From contig CAMVKI010000003.1 of the NCBI GenBank assembly GCA_947168005.1, positions 1-51,294 of the forward strand: DNA of 51,294 bases. Reading direction: 5' to 3'. The stretch comes from an uncultured Clostridia bacterium. GTDB taxonomy: Bacteria > Bacillota > Clostridia > Oscillospirales > Oscillospiraceae. The notes beneath the pieces were generated by a model. It saw nothing but the letters and a program-made list of their open reading frames with translations, made no database searches and was not told the origin of the DNA. A program made the position numbers and the translations under genes. The first letter of the stretch is position 1; every line of letters starts with the position of its first letter. Of this stretch, positions 16,173-23,363 are shown piece by piece.

Positions 16173-16216
16173 TGTCGGAGGGTTTCAAAATATTTTTTGA
16201 AATCCTCCGACATTTT
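16173..16216 (+). terminator. Strong terminator after the sigma/anti-sigma pair
   Basis: An 18-base arm starting TGTCGGAGG (from 16173) pairs with an arm ending CCTCCGACA (to about 16212), followed by TTTTC. It separates the regulatory pair from the acylation genes, so those probably have their own promoter in 16213-16316. Confidence 0.8.
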
Positions 16217-16316
16217 CATTTCCCCGGTCGTTATATTTACAGAGCGTCAGAAAACCGCAGCGCACGTGCGGACGGAACGAGGCTCTGAATACATAACGAA
16301 AACGAGGTATAACAAA

Positions 16317-16904
16317 ATGAAAAAACTATTTGCACTCCTTCTTGCGGCCCTGATGGTGTTTTCCCTTGCAGCCTGCTCCACAAGCAAAAATAATAATAAC
16401 AGCAATGAGCCTGTCAATACGGACAAGACGCCCGCCGAGATCGAAGCGGCGATCGCGAAGGCGCTCGGAGAAGGCTATCTCGCTACGGTTGACGTGCCCG
16501 AGGAGGAGCTGTTTACGAGCGCGATCGGTCGTCTCGATCTGACAAAGGTGAAAACCTATATAGCAAAACAGGCCGTTATCCCATCTGTCGATCTGGACTC
16601 TGTTGTGATCGCGGAATGTGAAGAGGGGTATGTGGATGAAGCGGTTGCGCTTTTGAACGAGTCATATGCGCAGACGATTGACTATATCCGTCAATATCCT
16701 TTCGGCGTCGCGAAGGTGGAAGGCGCAAGGCTCTATAAGGTCGGCAATACAGTCATGCTGATCATCGCTGGTGCATCCTATGACGGTGAAGACGGCGAAG
16801 CCGAGGCGAAGCTCGCTGCCGAGGAGTACGAGAAAGTCGACGCCGCGCTGAAAGACCTGTTCGGTTCGCTTCCCGAAAATCTCGCTGTAGTTCCGAAGAA
16901 CTAA
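16317..16904 (+). CDS. DUF4358-like lipoprotein
   Basis: ATG 16317 follows CGAGG. The 195-residue product begins with a lipoprotein signal (MKKLFALLLAALMVFSLAAC, lipobox LAAC with Cys20), then an Asn-rich linker and a roughly 150-residue globular domain. In Clostridia, DUF4358 lipoproteins often precede an MBOAT acyltransferase and a DHHW protein, and the same order occurs here. It is likely tethered to the outer face of the membrane and may help the acyltransferase system. Biochemical function is unknown. The MBOAT gene starts seven bases after its stop. Confidence 0.75.
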   Translation: MKKLFALLLAALMVFSLAACSTSKNNNNSNEPVNTDKTPAEIEAAIAKALGEGYLATVDVPEEELFTSAIGRLDLTKVKTYIAKQAVIPSVDLDSVVIAECEEGYVDEAVALLNESYAQTIDYIRQYPFGVAKVEGARLYKVGNTVMLIIAGASYDGEDGEAEAKLAAEEYEKVDAALKDLFGSLPENLAVVPKN

Positions 16905-16910
16905 TCTGTC

Positions 16911-18314
16911 GTGGTCTTTTCAAGTTTGACCTTTCTGCTTCTTTTCCTGCCTGCGGTACTGTTGGTATATTTTGCGGTACCCAGGCAGGGCAAGAACGCG
17001 GTCCTGTTTATCTTCAGCCTTATCTTCTACGCGTGGGGCGAGCCGATCTACGTCGTTTTGATGTTATTCTCCACAGTGCTTGACTACACCTGCGGGCGGC
17101 TGGTGGAAAAATACCGGGGCACCTCGAAGCAAAAGATCGGTCTGATACTGTCGGTCTGCGTCAATCTCAGTCTGCTGTTCTTTTTCAAATACACCGATTT
17201 CTTTATCGGAACGTTGAACGGGATATTCGGCTGGGGCATTCCGCAGCTTGATCTGCCGCTTCCAATCGGTATTTCATTCTATACCTTCCAGACGATGAGC
17301 TACACCATCGACGTGAATCGGGGCGACGCCAAAATGCAGAGGAACATTATTTCCTTCGGCGCGTATGTTTCGCTTTTCCCGCAGCTCATCGCGGGGCCCA
17401 TCGTTCGGTATCAGGATATTGCCGATCAGCTTGACGAGCGCACCCTTTCCTTCGATAAGTTCGGCGACGGCGTGAAGCGTTTCGTCACGGGCCTCGGGAA
17501 GAAGGTCCTGCTTGCCAACAATATAGGTCTTTTGTGGAGCACTATCTCCAAAACAAACGCGGCTGAACTGACCGCCGTCGGCGCGTGGCTCGGTATTATC
17601 GCGTTTGGCTTCCAGATCTACTTTGACTTCTCCGGCTACAGCGATATGGCGATCGGACTTGGAAAGATGTTCGGATTCGAATTCCTCGAAAACTTCAACT
17701 ATCCGTACATCTCAAAGAGCGTGACGGAATTCTGGCGGCGCTGGCATATGTCTCTCGGCACATGGTTCCGTGATTACATATACATCCCCCTTGGCGGCAA
17801 CCGTAAAGGGCTTACGCTACAGATTCGCAATATCGCGGTCGTCTGGCTGCTGACCGGCTTCTGGCACGGGGCCAGCTGGAATTTTGTCCTGTGGGGCGTG
17901 TTCTATGGCGTTTTGCTTGTCTGCGAAAAGCTGTTCCTCCTGAAATGGCTGAAAAAGGCTCCGGCGTTTGTCGGACATATTTACACCTTGCTTGCCGTTC
18001 TTCTCGGCTGGGTACTGTTCGCGTTTGAGGATTTCGGTCAGGGCTGGGCATTTCTCAAAGTGATGTTCGGCGCCGGCTCAGGCTTTATTAGTGACGGTAC
18101 TCTGTATCAGGTGTTCTCCTATCTTCCTCTGCTTATGATCTGCGTCGTCGCCGCGACGCCGCTGATGAAAAAACTGTATGAGAAGATGACCGCGAAGTGC
18201 GGAGAGGGACTTCTGCTGACCGCCGATTCCGTCCGCGTACTCGGCCTGTCCGCGCTTTCGGTGGCCTATCTGATCAGCGGATCGTACAACCCCTTCCTGT
18301 ATTTCCGGTTTTAG
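16911..18314 (+). CDS. MBOAT-family O-acyltransferase (AlgI-like)
   Basis: The 467-residue polytopic membrane protein has at least nine hydrophobic segments and the MBOAT hallmarks: the FWRRWHMSLGTWFRDYIYIPLGG segment around residues 274-296 and the catalytic His319 in LLTGFWHGASWNF. AlgI moves acyl groups across the membrane for alginate O-acetylation, and DltB does a related job for teichoic acid. No alginate or dlt genes are nearby. The start is GTG 16911, seven bases after the lipoprotein stop, with a weak ribosome site, so coupling is likely. Together with the following DHHW protein it probably acylates a surface polysaccharide. Confidence 0.92.
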   Translation: MVFSSLTFLLLFLPAVLLVYFAVPRQGKNAVLFIFSLIFYAWGEPIYVVLMLFSTVLDYTCGRLVEKYRGTSKQKIGLILSVCVNLSLLFFFKYTDFFIGTLNGIFGWGIPQLDLPLPIGISFYTFQTMSYTIDVNRGDAKMQRNIISFGAYVSLFPQLIAGPIVRYQDIADQLDERTLSFDKFGDGVKRFVTGLGKKVLLANNIGLLWSTISKTNAAELTAVGAWLGIIAFGFQIYFDFSGYSDMAIGLGKMFGFEFLENFNYPYISKSVTEFWRRWHMSLGTWFRDYIYIPLGGNRKGLTLQIRNIAVVWLLTGFWHGASWNFVLWGVFYGVLLVCEKLFLLKWLKKAPAFVGHIYTLLAVLLGWVLFAFEDFGQGWAFLKVMFGAGSGFISDGTLYQVFSYLPLLMICVVAATPLMKKLYEKMTAKCGEGLLLTADSVRVLGLSALSVAYLISGSYNPFLYFRF

Positions 18315-18326
18315 GAGGCGGCGGAC

Positions 18327-19430
18327 ATGAGAAACAAGATCATTTCCATTCTGTTCTGCCTCATCCTGACGGCAGGTGTGGCGGCGCATTTTTTCACGGT
18401 GGACAGGTATTACTCCGAAAATGAAAAACGCACCCTGAAGCAGCTTCCGAGCGTGTCTTTGGAGACAATTCGCTCCGGCAAATTTGGGGATGAAATCGAA
18501 GCATATCTTGCCGATCAGTTCCCCGGCCGCGATGGGTGGGTGACGGTAAAAACCGTCGCCGAACGCCTCAGTGGAAAGAAAGAGAGCGGCGGCGTATATT
18601 TTGCCGACAACGGTTATCTGATCGAGATCCATACTGCCTTTTCAGGCAGACAGACCGTTGCGAACATCGAAGCAGTGAAACGCCTGCAGGATTCGCTTGC
18701 CGAACAGGGGATCACGCTTCGCGTGATGCTCGTGCCGACAGCCGGAGAGATCCTTTCGGAGAAGCTTCCAAGCTATGCGCCGAACGCGGATCAGCAGGAA
18801 ATCGTCAAATACGCAAAAAAGCAAGGCCTGAATGTCGTTGACGTCACGGATGCGCTGAATGCGCACAAGGGCGAATACATCTTCTACAAAACCGACCATC
18901 ATTGGACGAGCCTCGGCGCTTATTACGCCTACGCCGCCTGGATGGAGGCCAAGGGTGAAACGCCGGATCCGATCACCGCGTGGACAAGGGAACAGCTCTG
19001 CGACAATTTCCGCGGAACGACCTGGGCAAAGGTCAACTACCCCTTCGCGCCTTTCGACGTCATCGACGCCTACTATAAAACGGAGCATCACAAGGTAGAT
19101 TACAACAGCGGCAACTACGTGACGGACACGATTTACGAGCGCAAGTTTTTGAACGGAACGGATCAGTACGCAACCTTCTTCAATTCCAATCAGGCGACAA
19201 CGGTTGTCTTCGGCGAGGGTGAGGGCAAGCTGCTGATTCTCAAGGATTCCTACGCAAACTGCTTCGCCCAGTTCTGCATCGACGACTATGCGGAAACACA
19301 CATGATTGATCTGCGATTCTTCAGTGGCTCGGTACAGAAGTACGCTAAAGAAAACGGTATCACTGAGGTGCTGGTGCTCTACAACATTCCGAACTTCATT
19401 AGCGACACCGGGATCACCCGGTGCTCTTAA
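18327..19430 (+). CDS. DHHW-family protein (AlgX/AlgJ-like SGNH-type)
   Basis: The 367-residue protein has one N-terminal membrane anchor or signal (residues 4-24) and the defining motif YKTDHHWTSLGAYYAY with Asp190-His191-His192-Trp193. A C-terminal LLILKDSYANCF segment supplies a candidate serine region. AlgX/AlgJ proteins of this type are extracytoplasmic acetyltransferase partners of AlgI. It starts 12 bases after the MBOAT stop with GGAGG upstream. It should work with the MBOAT protein to put acyl groups on an exported glycan. The acceptor polymer is not encoded here. Confidence 0.88.
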   Translation: MRNKIISILFCLILTAGVAAHFFTVDRYYSENEKRTLKQLPSVSLETIRSGKFGDEIEAYLADQFPGRDGWVTVKTVAERLSGKKESGGVYFADNGYLIEIHTAFSGRQTVANIEAVKRLQDSLAEQGITLRVMLVPTAGEILSEKLPSYAPNADQQEIVKYAKKQGLNVVDVTDALNAHKGEYIFYKTDHHWTSLGAYYAYAAWMEAKGETPDPITAWTREQLCDNFRGTTWAKVNYPFAPFDVIDAYYKTEHHKVDYNSGNYVTDTIYERKFLNGTDQYATFFNSNQATTVVFGEGEGKLLILKDSYANCFAQFCIDDYAETHMIDLRFFSGSVQKYAKENGITEVLVLYNIPNFISDTGITRCS

Positions 19431-19439
19431 GAACAAATT

Positions 19440-19471
19440 CACGGACGGCATAAAAGTCTGTGCCGCCCGTG
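19440..19471 (+). terminator. Hairpin after the acylation operon
   Basis: CACGGACGGCA (19440-19450) pairs with TGCCGCCCGTG (19461-19471) with one mismatch, immediately after the DHHW stop. It lacks a T-run, so it may be a weak terminator. Confidence 0.45.
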
Positions 19472-19499
19472 AGTTATCATCGACTATGTAAAGTTAGAC

Positions 19500-19892
19500 T
19501 TATGTGTAGATCAATTCGTTATTGATGATTTCCGTCGCCCGATTATGGATGTTGTTCATGCGACGGAGCCATTCCATTTGGTCGGCGGCCTTGAGCTGCT
19601 CGGTGACGCCTTCCGCCTTGGCTAACTGCGTCGTTAATCGCTCAAACATCTCATTCGCATGCCGGTCGATTTCCTCCAAGTGGGCGTTCAGGGTACCTTT
19701 CAGGAGCATAGCGTCGTAGATGCCTCGGTGCCAGGTGCGGAGGTAGTCGTGGCGCATAGCGCCGAATTTGCCGATCCTGGGCGCCTCCGGCGCTTCGAGA
19801 TCGGGGAGATAAAAGTCTCCGTGCCGGGTATAGGTCAGGGTTAGACGATGATTAGCTGTTTCACTTGCATGTACAGAAAAATCGGTGTTCAT
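19500..19892 (-). CDS. tnpV: TnpV-type transposon-encoded protein
   Basis: ATG 19892 follows AAAGGAG. The 130-residue product matches the TnpV family found in clostridial Tn4451-like and related elements: an N-terminal YTRHGDFYLPDL block, a middle IGKFGAMRHDYLRTWH block and a C-terminal AKAEGVTEQLKAADQMEW...RMNNI block with a coiled-coil feel. Function is not established. It lies just inside the right end of the element. A related but decayed copy lies at 26337-26585. Confidence 0.85.
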   Translation of the reverse strand: MNTDFSVHASETANHRLTLTYTRHGDFYLPDLEAPEAPRIGKFGAMRHDYLRTWHRGIYDAMLLKGTLNAHLEEIDRHANEMFERLTTQLAKAEGVTEQLKAADQMEWLRRMNNIHNRATEIINNELIYT

Positions 19893-19962
19893 AGGAATCT
19901 CCTTTCCAAGCCACATTTTCAATACGGATTTGTTTCCTTTCGATGCAAGTGAGCGTCATAAA

Positions 19963-19983
19963 CATCCAACAAACATCCAACAA
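19963..19983. repeat. Integrase arm-type repeats, right end
   Basis: Two CATCCAACAA copies (19963-19972 and 19974-19983) separated by one base mirror the pair at 9322-9343, here 130 bases inside attR. The rest of 19893-20115 shows no gene. Confidence 0.7.
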
Positions 19984-20115
19984 ACTGTTGATTTTTTGCA
20001 TCAGTTGGTATGCCTGCGTTTTTGAACCTTGATGCCGCGAAAACCGTGATTTTACAAGGAATTATATGGCATTAGGTTCCACTTCCCGATACAGTCTGAA
20101 ACGACTTTTCATAAG

Positions 20116-20171
20116 TTCAGGTTCTAGTGTCCACTCCGGACGTGCGGGTTCAACTCCCGCCTCGCGCACCA
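20116..20171. repeat. attR: 56-bp copy of the tRNA-Leu 3' end
   Basis: Identical to 9179-9234, from the anticodon loop to CCA. It lacks the 5' half of a tRNA, so it is a recombination scar and not a functional tRNA gene. Confidence 0.9.
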
Positions 20172-20175
20172 GATG

Positions 20176-20215
20176 ATCACCGTGTATTTATTCAAATACG
20201 CGGTGATTTTCTTTT
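20176..20215 (+). terminator. Original terminator of tRNA-Leu, now stranded after attR
   Basis: ATCACCG plus GTATTT pair with AAATAC plus CGGTGAT around an ATTC loop, followed by a T-rich run. Before the element inserted, this hairpin would have followed the tRNA directly. Confidence 0.75.
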
Positions 20216-20275
20216 ATATCCGGCGAATATCTGGCAATTTTTATTCATTTGAGAACTCGCACAAAAAGTTTTCCC

Positions 20276-20347
20276 TTAAGTTTTCCCTTGTAGTGCCTCC
20301 ACAGTATGGATAAACCGCTCCATCCGATCTGCACTGTCCTGACGCAT
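20276..20347 (-). pseudogene. Relic of a tyrosine integrase C-terminus
   Basis: In the minus frame from 20347 to the TAA at 20278-20276, the 23 codons MRQDSADRMERFIHTVEALQ plus GKT resemble the tail that follows the catalytic Tyr in clostridial integrases. The body of the gene is gone, and upstream lies unrelated sequence. It sits 100 bases outside attR and may derive from another element. Confidence 0.45.
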
Positions 20348-20374
20348 AATCGCCTACGTCCAGAACCCGGATAA

Positions 20375-20409
20375 CACGCTGCGGCGGTAGTGTACTCCGC
20401 CGCAGCGTG
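20375..20409 (-). terminator. Terminator hairpin of the ABC transporter operon
   Basis: A perfect 13-bp stem (CACGCTGCGGCGG, 20375-20387, with 20397-20409) and 9-base loop lie 21 bases after the permease stop. Confidence 0.65.
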
Positions 20410-20430
20410 ATAAGGAAAAGGCAAATTTGA

Positions 20431-22506
20431 TTAAAGTGCCAGGAGGAGCAAAACTTGGGGAGAAACCAAGCAGGCTGTGGATGCAATCAATACCGGGATG
20501 ATTCGACGGAACCGTTTTGACAGCAAGCAGATGAGCATTGAGGCAATAGAGCTAAGCAGCAACGCTCCAACTAAGTACAAAGCCGATGACAAGCCCACAG
20601 TCCCGATGCTGATGGGGAACTGCGGCACGCTGGCTGCCGGTGCAACAAGTCCGTCTATCCCGTAAACGGTTCGGACCGCGCTCAGATGTGGTATCGTCGC
20701 GATAAAAAACGCGATTGCCGTGTAACCGGCAGCCAGGATACGCCTGTATCGCCACGCATATTTTTTTCGTACCGCACAGCTCAGAATTTGTGCCATTCCG
20801 GTCTCGTTTTCCATGGCAAAAACGGATGACAGGCCCAGGGAAAGGGCAATGCAGAGCTTGATCCCAAGCCCGATCAAATCCTTGACGCCGCGCCGTCCGA
20901 ACAGACGCTCCCAACCCAGCAGAGAAACGAATTGACCGTCGTTTTGCTTCGCCTGGTCATACTGCCTTCGGACTTTTTGAAGCAGTTCCTCTCCGTAGAG
21001 CTCCTGCTGCAGCATACCGGCTTGGATCTGATAGCTTTCCGGCGGGATTTGCCCCGATTCCAGGCGTCCGTCAAGCTCCGCAAGCTGCGCGTAGACCGTA
21101 TCGTATTTTTCTTGCCGTCTTTCGAGCCAGGCGTCCTTTTCAGCGTCCGGTGCGCCTTTCAAAACGTCGGCGTAGTCCAGATAGAGATAATCGGCAGAAC
21201 CCAGACGATCCGGGAAATCGCGGTATGTCCAAAGCTGCAGGCACAAAAACGCAAGCAGGATCAGCAGGCCGCGTTCTGTGAGCAGCAGCTTTCGCGCCTC
21301 ATAGCAAAACAGCGTGCCGGTTTTCTTTTTTCGTCTGAGGCCGACAATCCGCTTTCGCTCCGTCGGAATCGGACTGCGAACGCGCCAGAGAACTGCGGCG
21401 CAGCCAAGGCAAAGTCCGCCAAGGCAGACCCACAGGGACAACGAAAACAGCGCTTCCGGGACAGGATACCCGAACAGATCCAGATTGAGATAGCTTTGGA
21501 ACATCCGCTCCGTATCGCGCAGCCGCAGAAGTCCGCCGGCGCTGAGCAAGGGAGAAGAAAACTGCTCAGGCTGAGCGGCTGCAAAAAGCAGGCCCAGCCC
21601 CAGCGCCGCGGCTCCGATGGGATTTCGTACCGCATTGCAGGCCAGAGCCAACACGCCGGAGACGCAGCAGACCGCGATCCACTTTGCAAGCAGGGACAGT
21701 GCGTAATACCCGCCCACCGTGATATGCCAGGGGCTCTGCTGAAAGCCGAAGACGGATTGGATCGGCGCGTCCGGCGGGGTCATACCGCAGCGCAACAGGC
21801 CGACGAGCAGATTGCACCCGTAGAGCAGGAGTACCCCCAGCGCAAGCAGGATGCCGCCCGCCGCCAGTTTCGCCAAAAACAGCGGTCCCCGGCCTCGCCG
21901 CAGCGGGAGCAGCAGGGTCCGGTGCTTCCGTTCTTCCGAAAAGAGCGTCAGTGCTGTCAACAGGGCGAAGAAGAGAAGAAGCACGTCTGTGATCCGCCCG
22001 CCCGGAAGTGTTTCCGCCATGCCGGTATAGCAGAGCCGCGGTTTCACGTCCGTCAGGCGGCTGTAAACCTCGCCCGAGACCTGAAGGTTTCTTCTTCCAA
22101 AGCTCTGCAGGTCCCGGTAGACCGGCAGCGTGAGCAGATGGGCCTGGGTCGCCAGGACGTTTTCCAGGTAGGCCGGATACGCCGCTGTCTCCTGCACCCG
22201 ATCCAGAACAGCGCCGACCACGCCGAGGTCTCCGTCTACGCCGCCGGTGATCAAGGGTCCGTCATAGCTGTTGTTCCAAAAGCTGTCCAGCAGGCGCTCG
22301 TGCAGATCGTACAGGCGTTCACCGGCGTCCTGCGGCTCCAGATCGGCGATTGCCGCATAAAGGGTTTGCACGTCCCGCGCTTCATGATCCCAACCGGCAC
22401 CGGGAGCCCGGAGCTGCGCAACCAAAAAGACGTTCAGAAGCAGCAGGGCGGCAAACAGTGCCGCCGTCTGGCCCCGCAGCAGCTTTTTCAGTTCATACCG
22501 GATCAT
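20431..22506 (-). CDS. ABC transporter permease (two-unit, 691 residues)
   Basis: ATG 22506 overlaps the ATPase stop by 14 bases, and GGAGGCGAGC precedes it. The protein has two repeated halves: each begins with a YELKKLL/YEARKLL cytoplasmic helix followed by a membrane segment and a large extracytoplasmic loop, then a cluster of about five membrane segments (near 155-380 and 540-690). This fits ABC-2/bacitracin-exporter-like permeases of Firmicutes. With the ATPase, lipoprotein and ECF pair of the same operon it may export a lipid, peptide or antibiotic. The substrate is not deducible. Confidence 0.8.
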   Translation of the reverse strand: MIRYELKKLLRGQTAALFAALLLLNVFLVAQLRAPGAGWDHEARDVQTLYAAIADLEPQDAGERLYDLHERLLDSFWNNSYDGPLITGGVDGDLGVVGAVLDRVQETAAYPAYLENVLATQAHLLTLPVYRDLQSFGRRNLQVSGEVYSRLTDVKPRLCYTGMAETLPGGRITDVLLLFFALLTALTLFSEERKHRTLLLPLRRGRGPLFLAKLAAGGILLALGVLLLYGCNLLVGLLRCGMTPPDAPIQSVFGFQQSPWHITVGGYYALSLLAKWIAVCCVSGVLALACNAVRNPIGAAALGLGLLFAAAQPEQFSSPLLSAGGLLRLRDTERMFQSYLNLDLFGYPVPEALFSLSLWVCLGGLCLGCAAVLWRVRSPIPTERKRIVGLRRKKKTGTLFCYEARKLLLTERGLLILLAFLCLQLWTYRDFPDRLGSADYLYLDYADVLKGAPDAEKDAWLERRQEKYDTVYAQLAELDGRLESGQIPPESYQIQAGMLQQELYGEELLQKVRRQYDQAKQNDGQFVSLLGWERLFGRRGVKDLIGLGIKLCIALSLGLSSVFAMENETGMAQILSCAVRKKYAWRYRRILAAGYTAIAFFIATIPHLSAVRTVYGIDGLVAPAASVPQFPISIGTVGLSSALYLVGALLLSSIASMLICLLSKRFRRIIPVLIASTACLVSPQVLLLLAL

Positions 22507-23362
22507 GCTCGCCTCCGAAATGATACAGATACACGTCCTCCAATGTCGGCTGCACGGCTTCCCCGATTTGCTCGTTTGTAACCACACGGACCAACAGACG
22601 CCCGTCCTCCAATGGGGAAACTGCTGAGATCGTATAAGCAGCTTCCAGTTCAGCAAGCCGCTCCGGTGATACAACAAGCTCCCGCACGCCGTCCTGCAGG
22701 CCGGAGATCAACTCGGATGGCGTTTTCTGCTCGATCAGAATGCCCTTTTTCAGAATCAGAATCTGCTTCGCGATGGATTCCACGTCCTGGACCACGTGCG
22801 TGCAGATCAGGACAATCTTTCTCGCGGCCACGGAAGCAATCAGGTTCCGCACATCGATCCTCTGGCGGGGGTCCAGACCTGCGGTGGGCTCGTCCAGCAA
22901 GAGCAGATCCGGGTCTCCAAGCAGAGCCTGCGCCAGAAGCAGCCGCTGCTTCATTCCGCCGGAGAGGGCGGAGATGCGAACGTCTGCCTTCTCCGACAGC
23001 TCCACCTGTTCCAGAGCCTTCGATATGGCTGCGCCGGCCTCCCGACGCTTCATGCCCCGCAGGGCTGCACAGTAGCCCAGGAAGTCCCGGGGGCTGAAGC
23101 TGGGATAAAGCGCCTGCTGCTGGGGCATGAAGCCAAGACGTGAAAGCCATGCTGTGCCAAGACGTGTGATGTCTTTCCCGTCCAGCAGGACCCTGCCGCT
23201 TGTCGGCTTCAGATTGCGGGAAAGGACGTTCAGAAGCGTGCTCTTTCCCGCCCCGTTGGGCCCCAGCAGACCGTAGACGCCTTCCGTCAGCGTGCAGGAG
23301 AAGTCCTTCAAGGCCTGGGTATCGCCGTAGCTTTTGCAAAGCCGCTCAATTATCAGCTCCAT
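22493..23362 (-). CDS. ABC transporter ATP-binding protein
   Basis: The 289-residue protein has Walker A GPNGAGKST (about 35-43), a Q-loop segment MPQQ, signature LSGGMKQR (about 135) and Walker B LLLLDEPTAGLD, followed by a conserved His (CTHVVQDVE, where most family members have SHH). The C-terminal 60 residues form a regulatory-type extension. It energises the permease that starts within its last codons. The lipoprotein gene precedes it by one base (stop 23364, start 23362). Confidence 0.93.
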   Translation of the reverse strand: MELIIERLCKSYGDTQALKDFSCTLTEGVYGLLGPNGAGKSTLLNVLSRNLKPTSGRVLLDGKDITRLGTAWLSRLGFMPQQQALYPSFSPRDFLGYCAALRGMKRREAGAAISKALEQVELSEKADVRISALSGGMKQRLLLAQALLGDPDLLLLDEPTAGLDPRQRIDVRNLIASVAARKIVLICTHVVQDVESIAKQILILKKGILIEQKTPSELISGLQDGVRELVVSPERLAELEAAYTISAVSPLEDGRLLVRVVTNEQIGEAVQPTLEDVYLYHFGGEHDPV

Positions 23363-23363
23363 C

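Larger units (their letters stand above)
9235..20171. mobile_element. Integrative mobilizable element in tRNA-Leu (about 10.9 kb)
   Basis: The element lies between two identical 56-bp att repeats. From left to right it carries a tyrosine integrase, an excisionase-like protein, a P4-type primase/helicase, a MobP-like relaxase and MobC, all on the minus strand. Then come oriT-like palindromes, 73-bp repeats, a plus-strand cargo (ECF sigma, anti-sigma, DUF4358-like lipoprotein, MBOAT acyltransferase, DHHW protein) and a minus-strand tnpV. Paired CATCCAACAA repeats sit inside both ends. No type IV secretion genes (VirB4, VirD4) are visible, so it would need a helper conjugative element. It is therefore an IME rather than an ICE. 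Confidence 0.88.

Noticed and set aside
20116-20171. Second tRNA-Leu gene
   Set aside because: Only the 3' half is present, with no acceptor 5' strand or D-arm upstream; it is the attR scar.
9235-20171. Self-transmissible ICE
   Set aside because: No VirB4, VirD4 coupling protein or other type IV secretion genes are found between the att sites, so it is a mobilizable element.
20932-22581. 549-codon plus-strand frame
   Set aside because: Antisense to the ABC permease, which has clear membrane topology and a coupled start.
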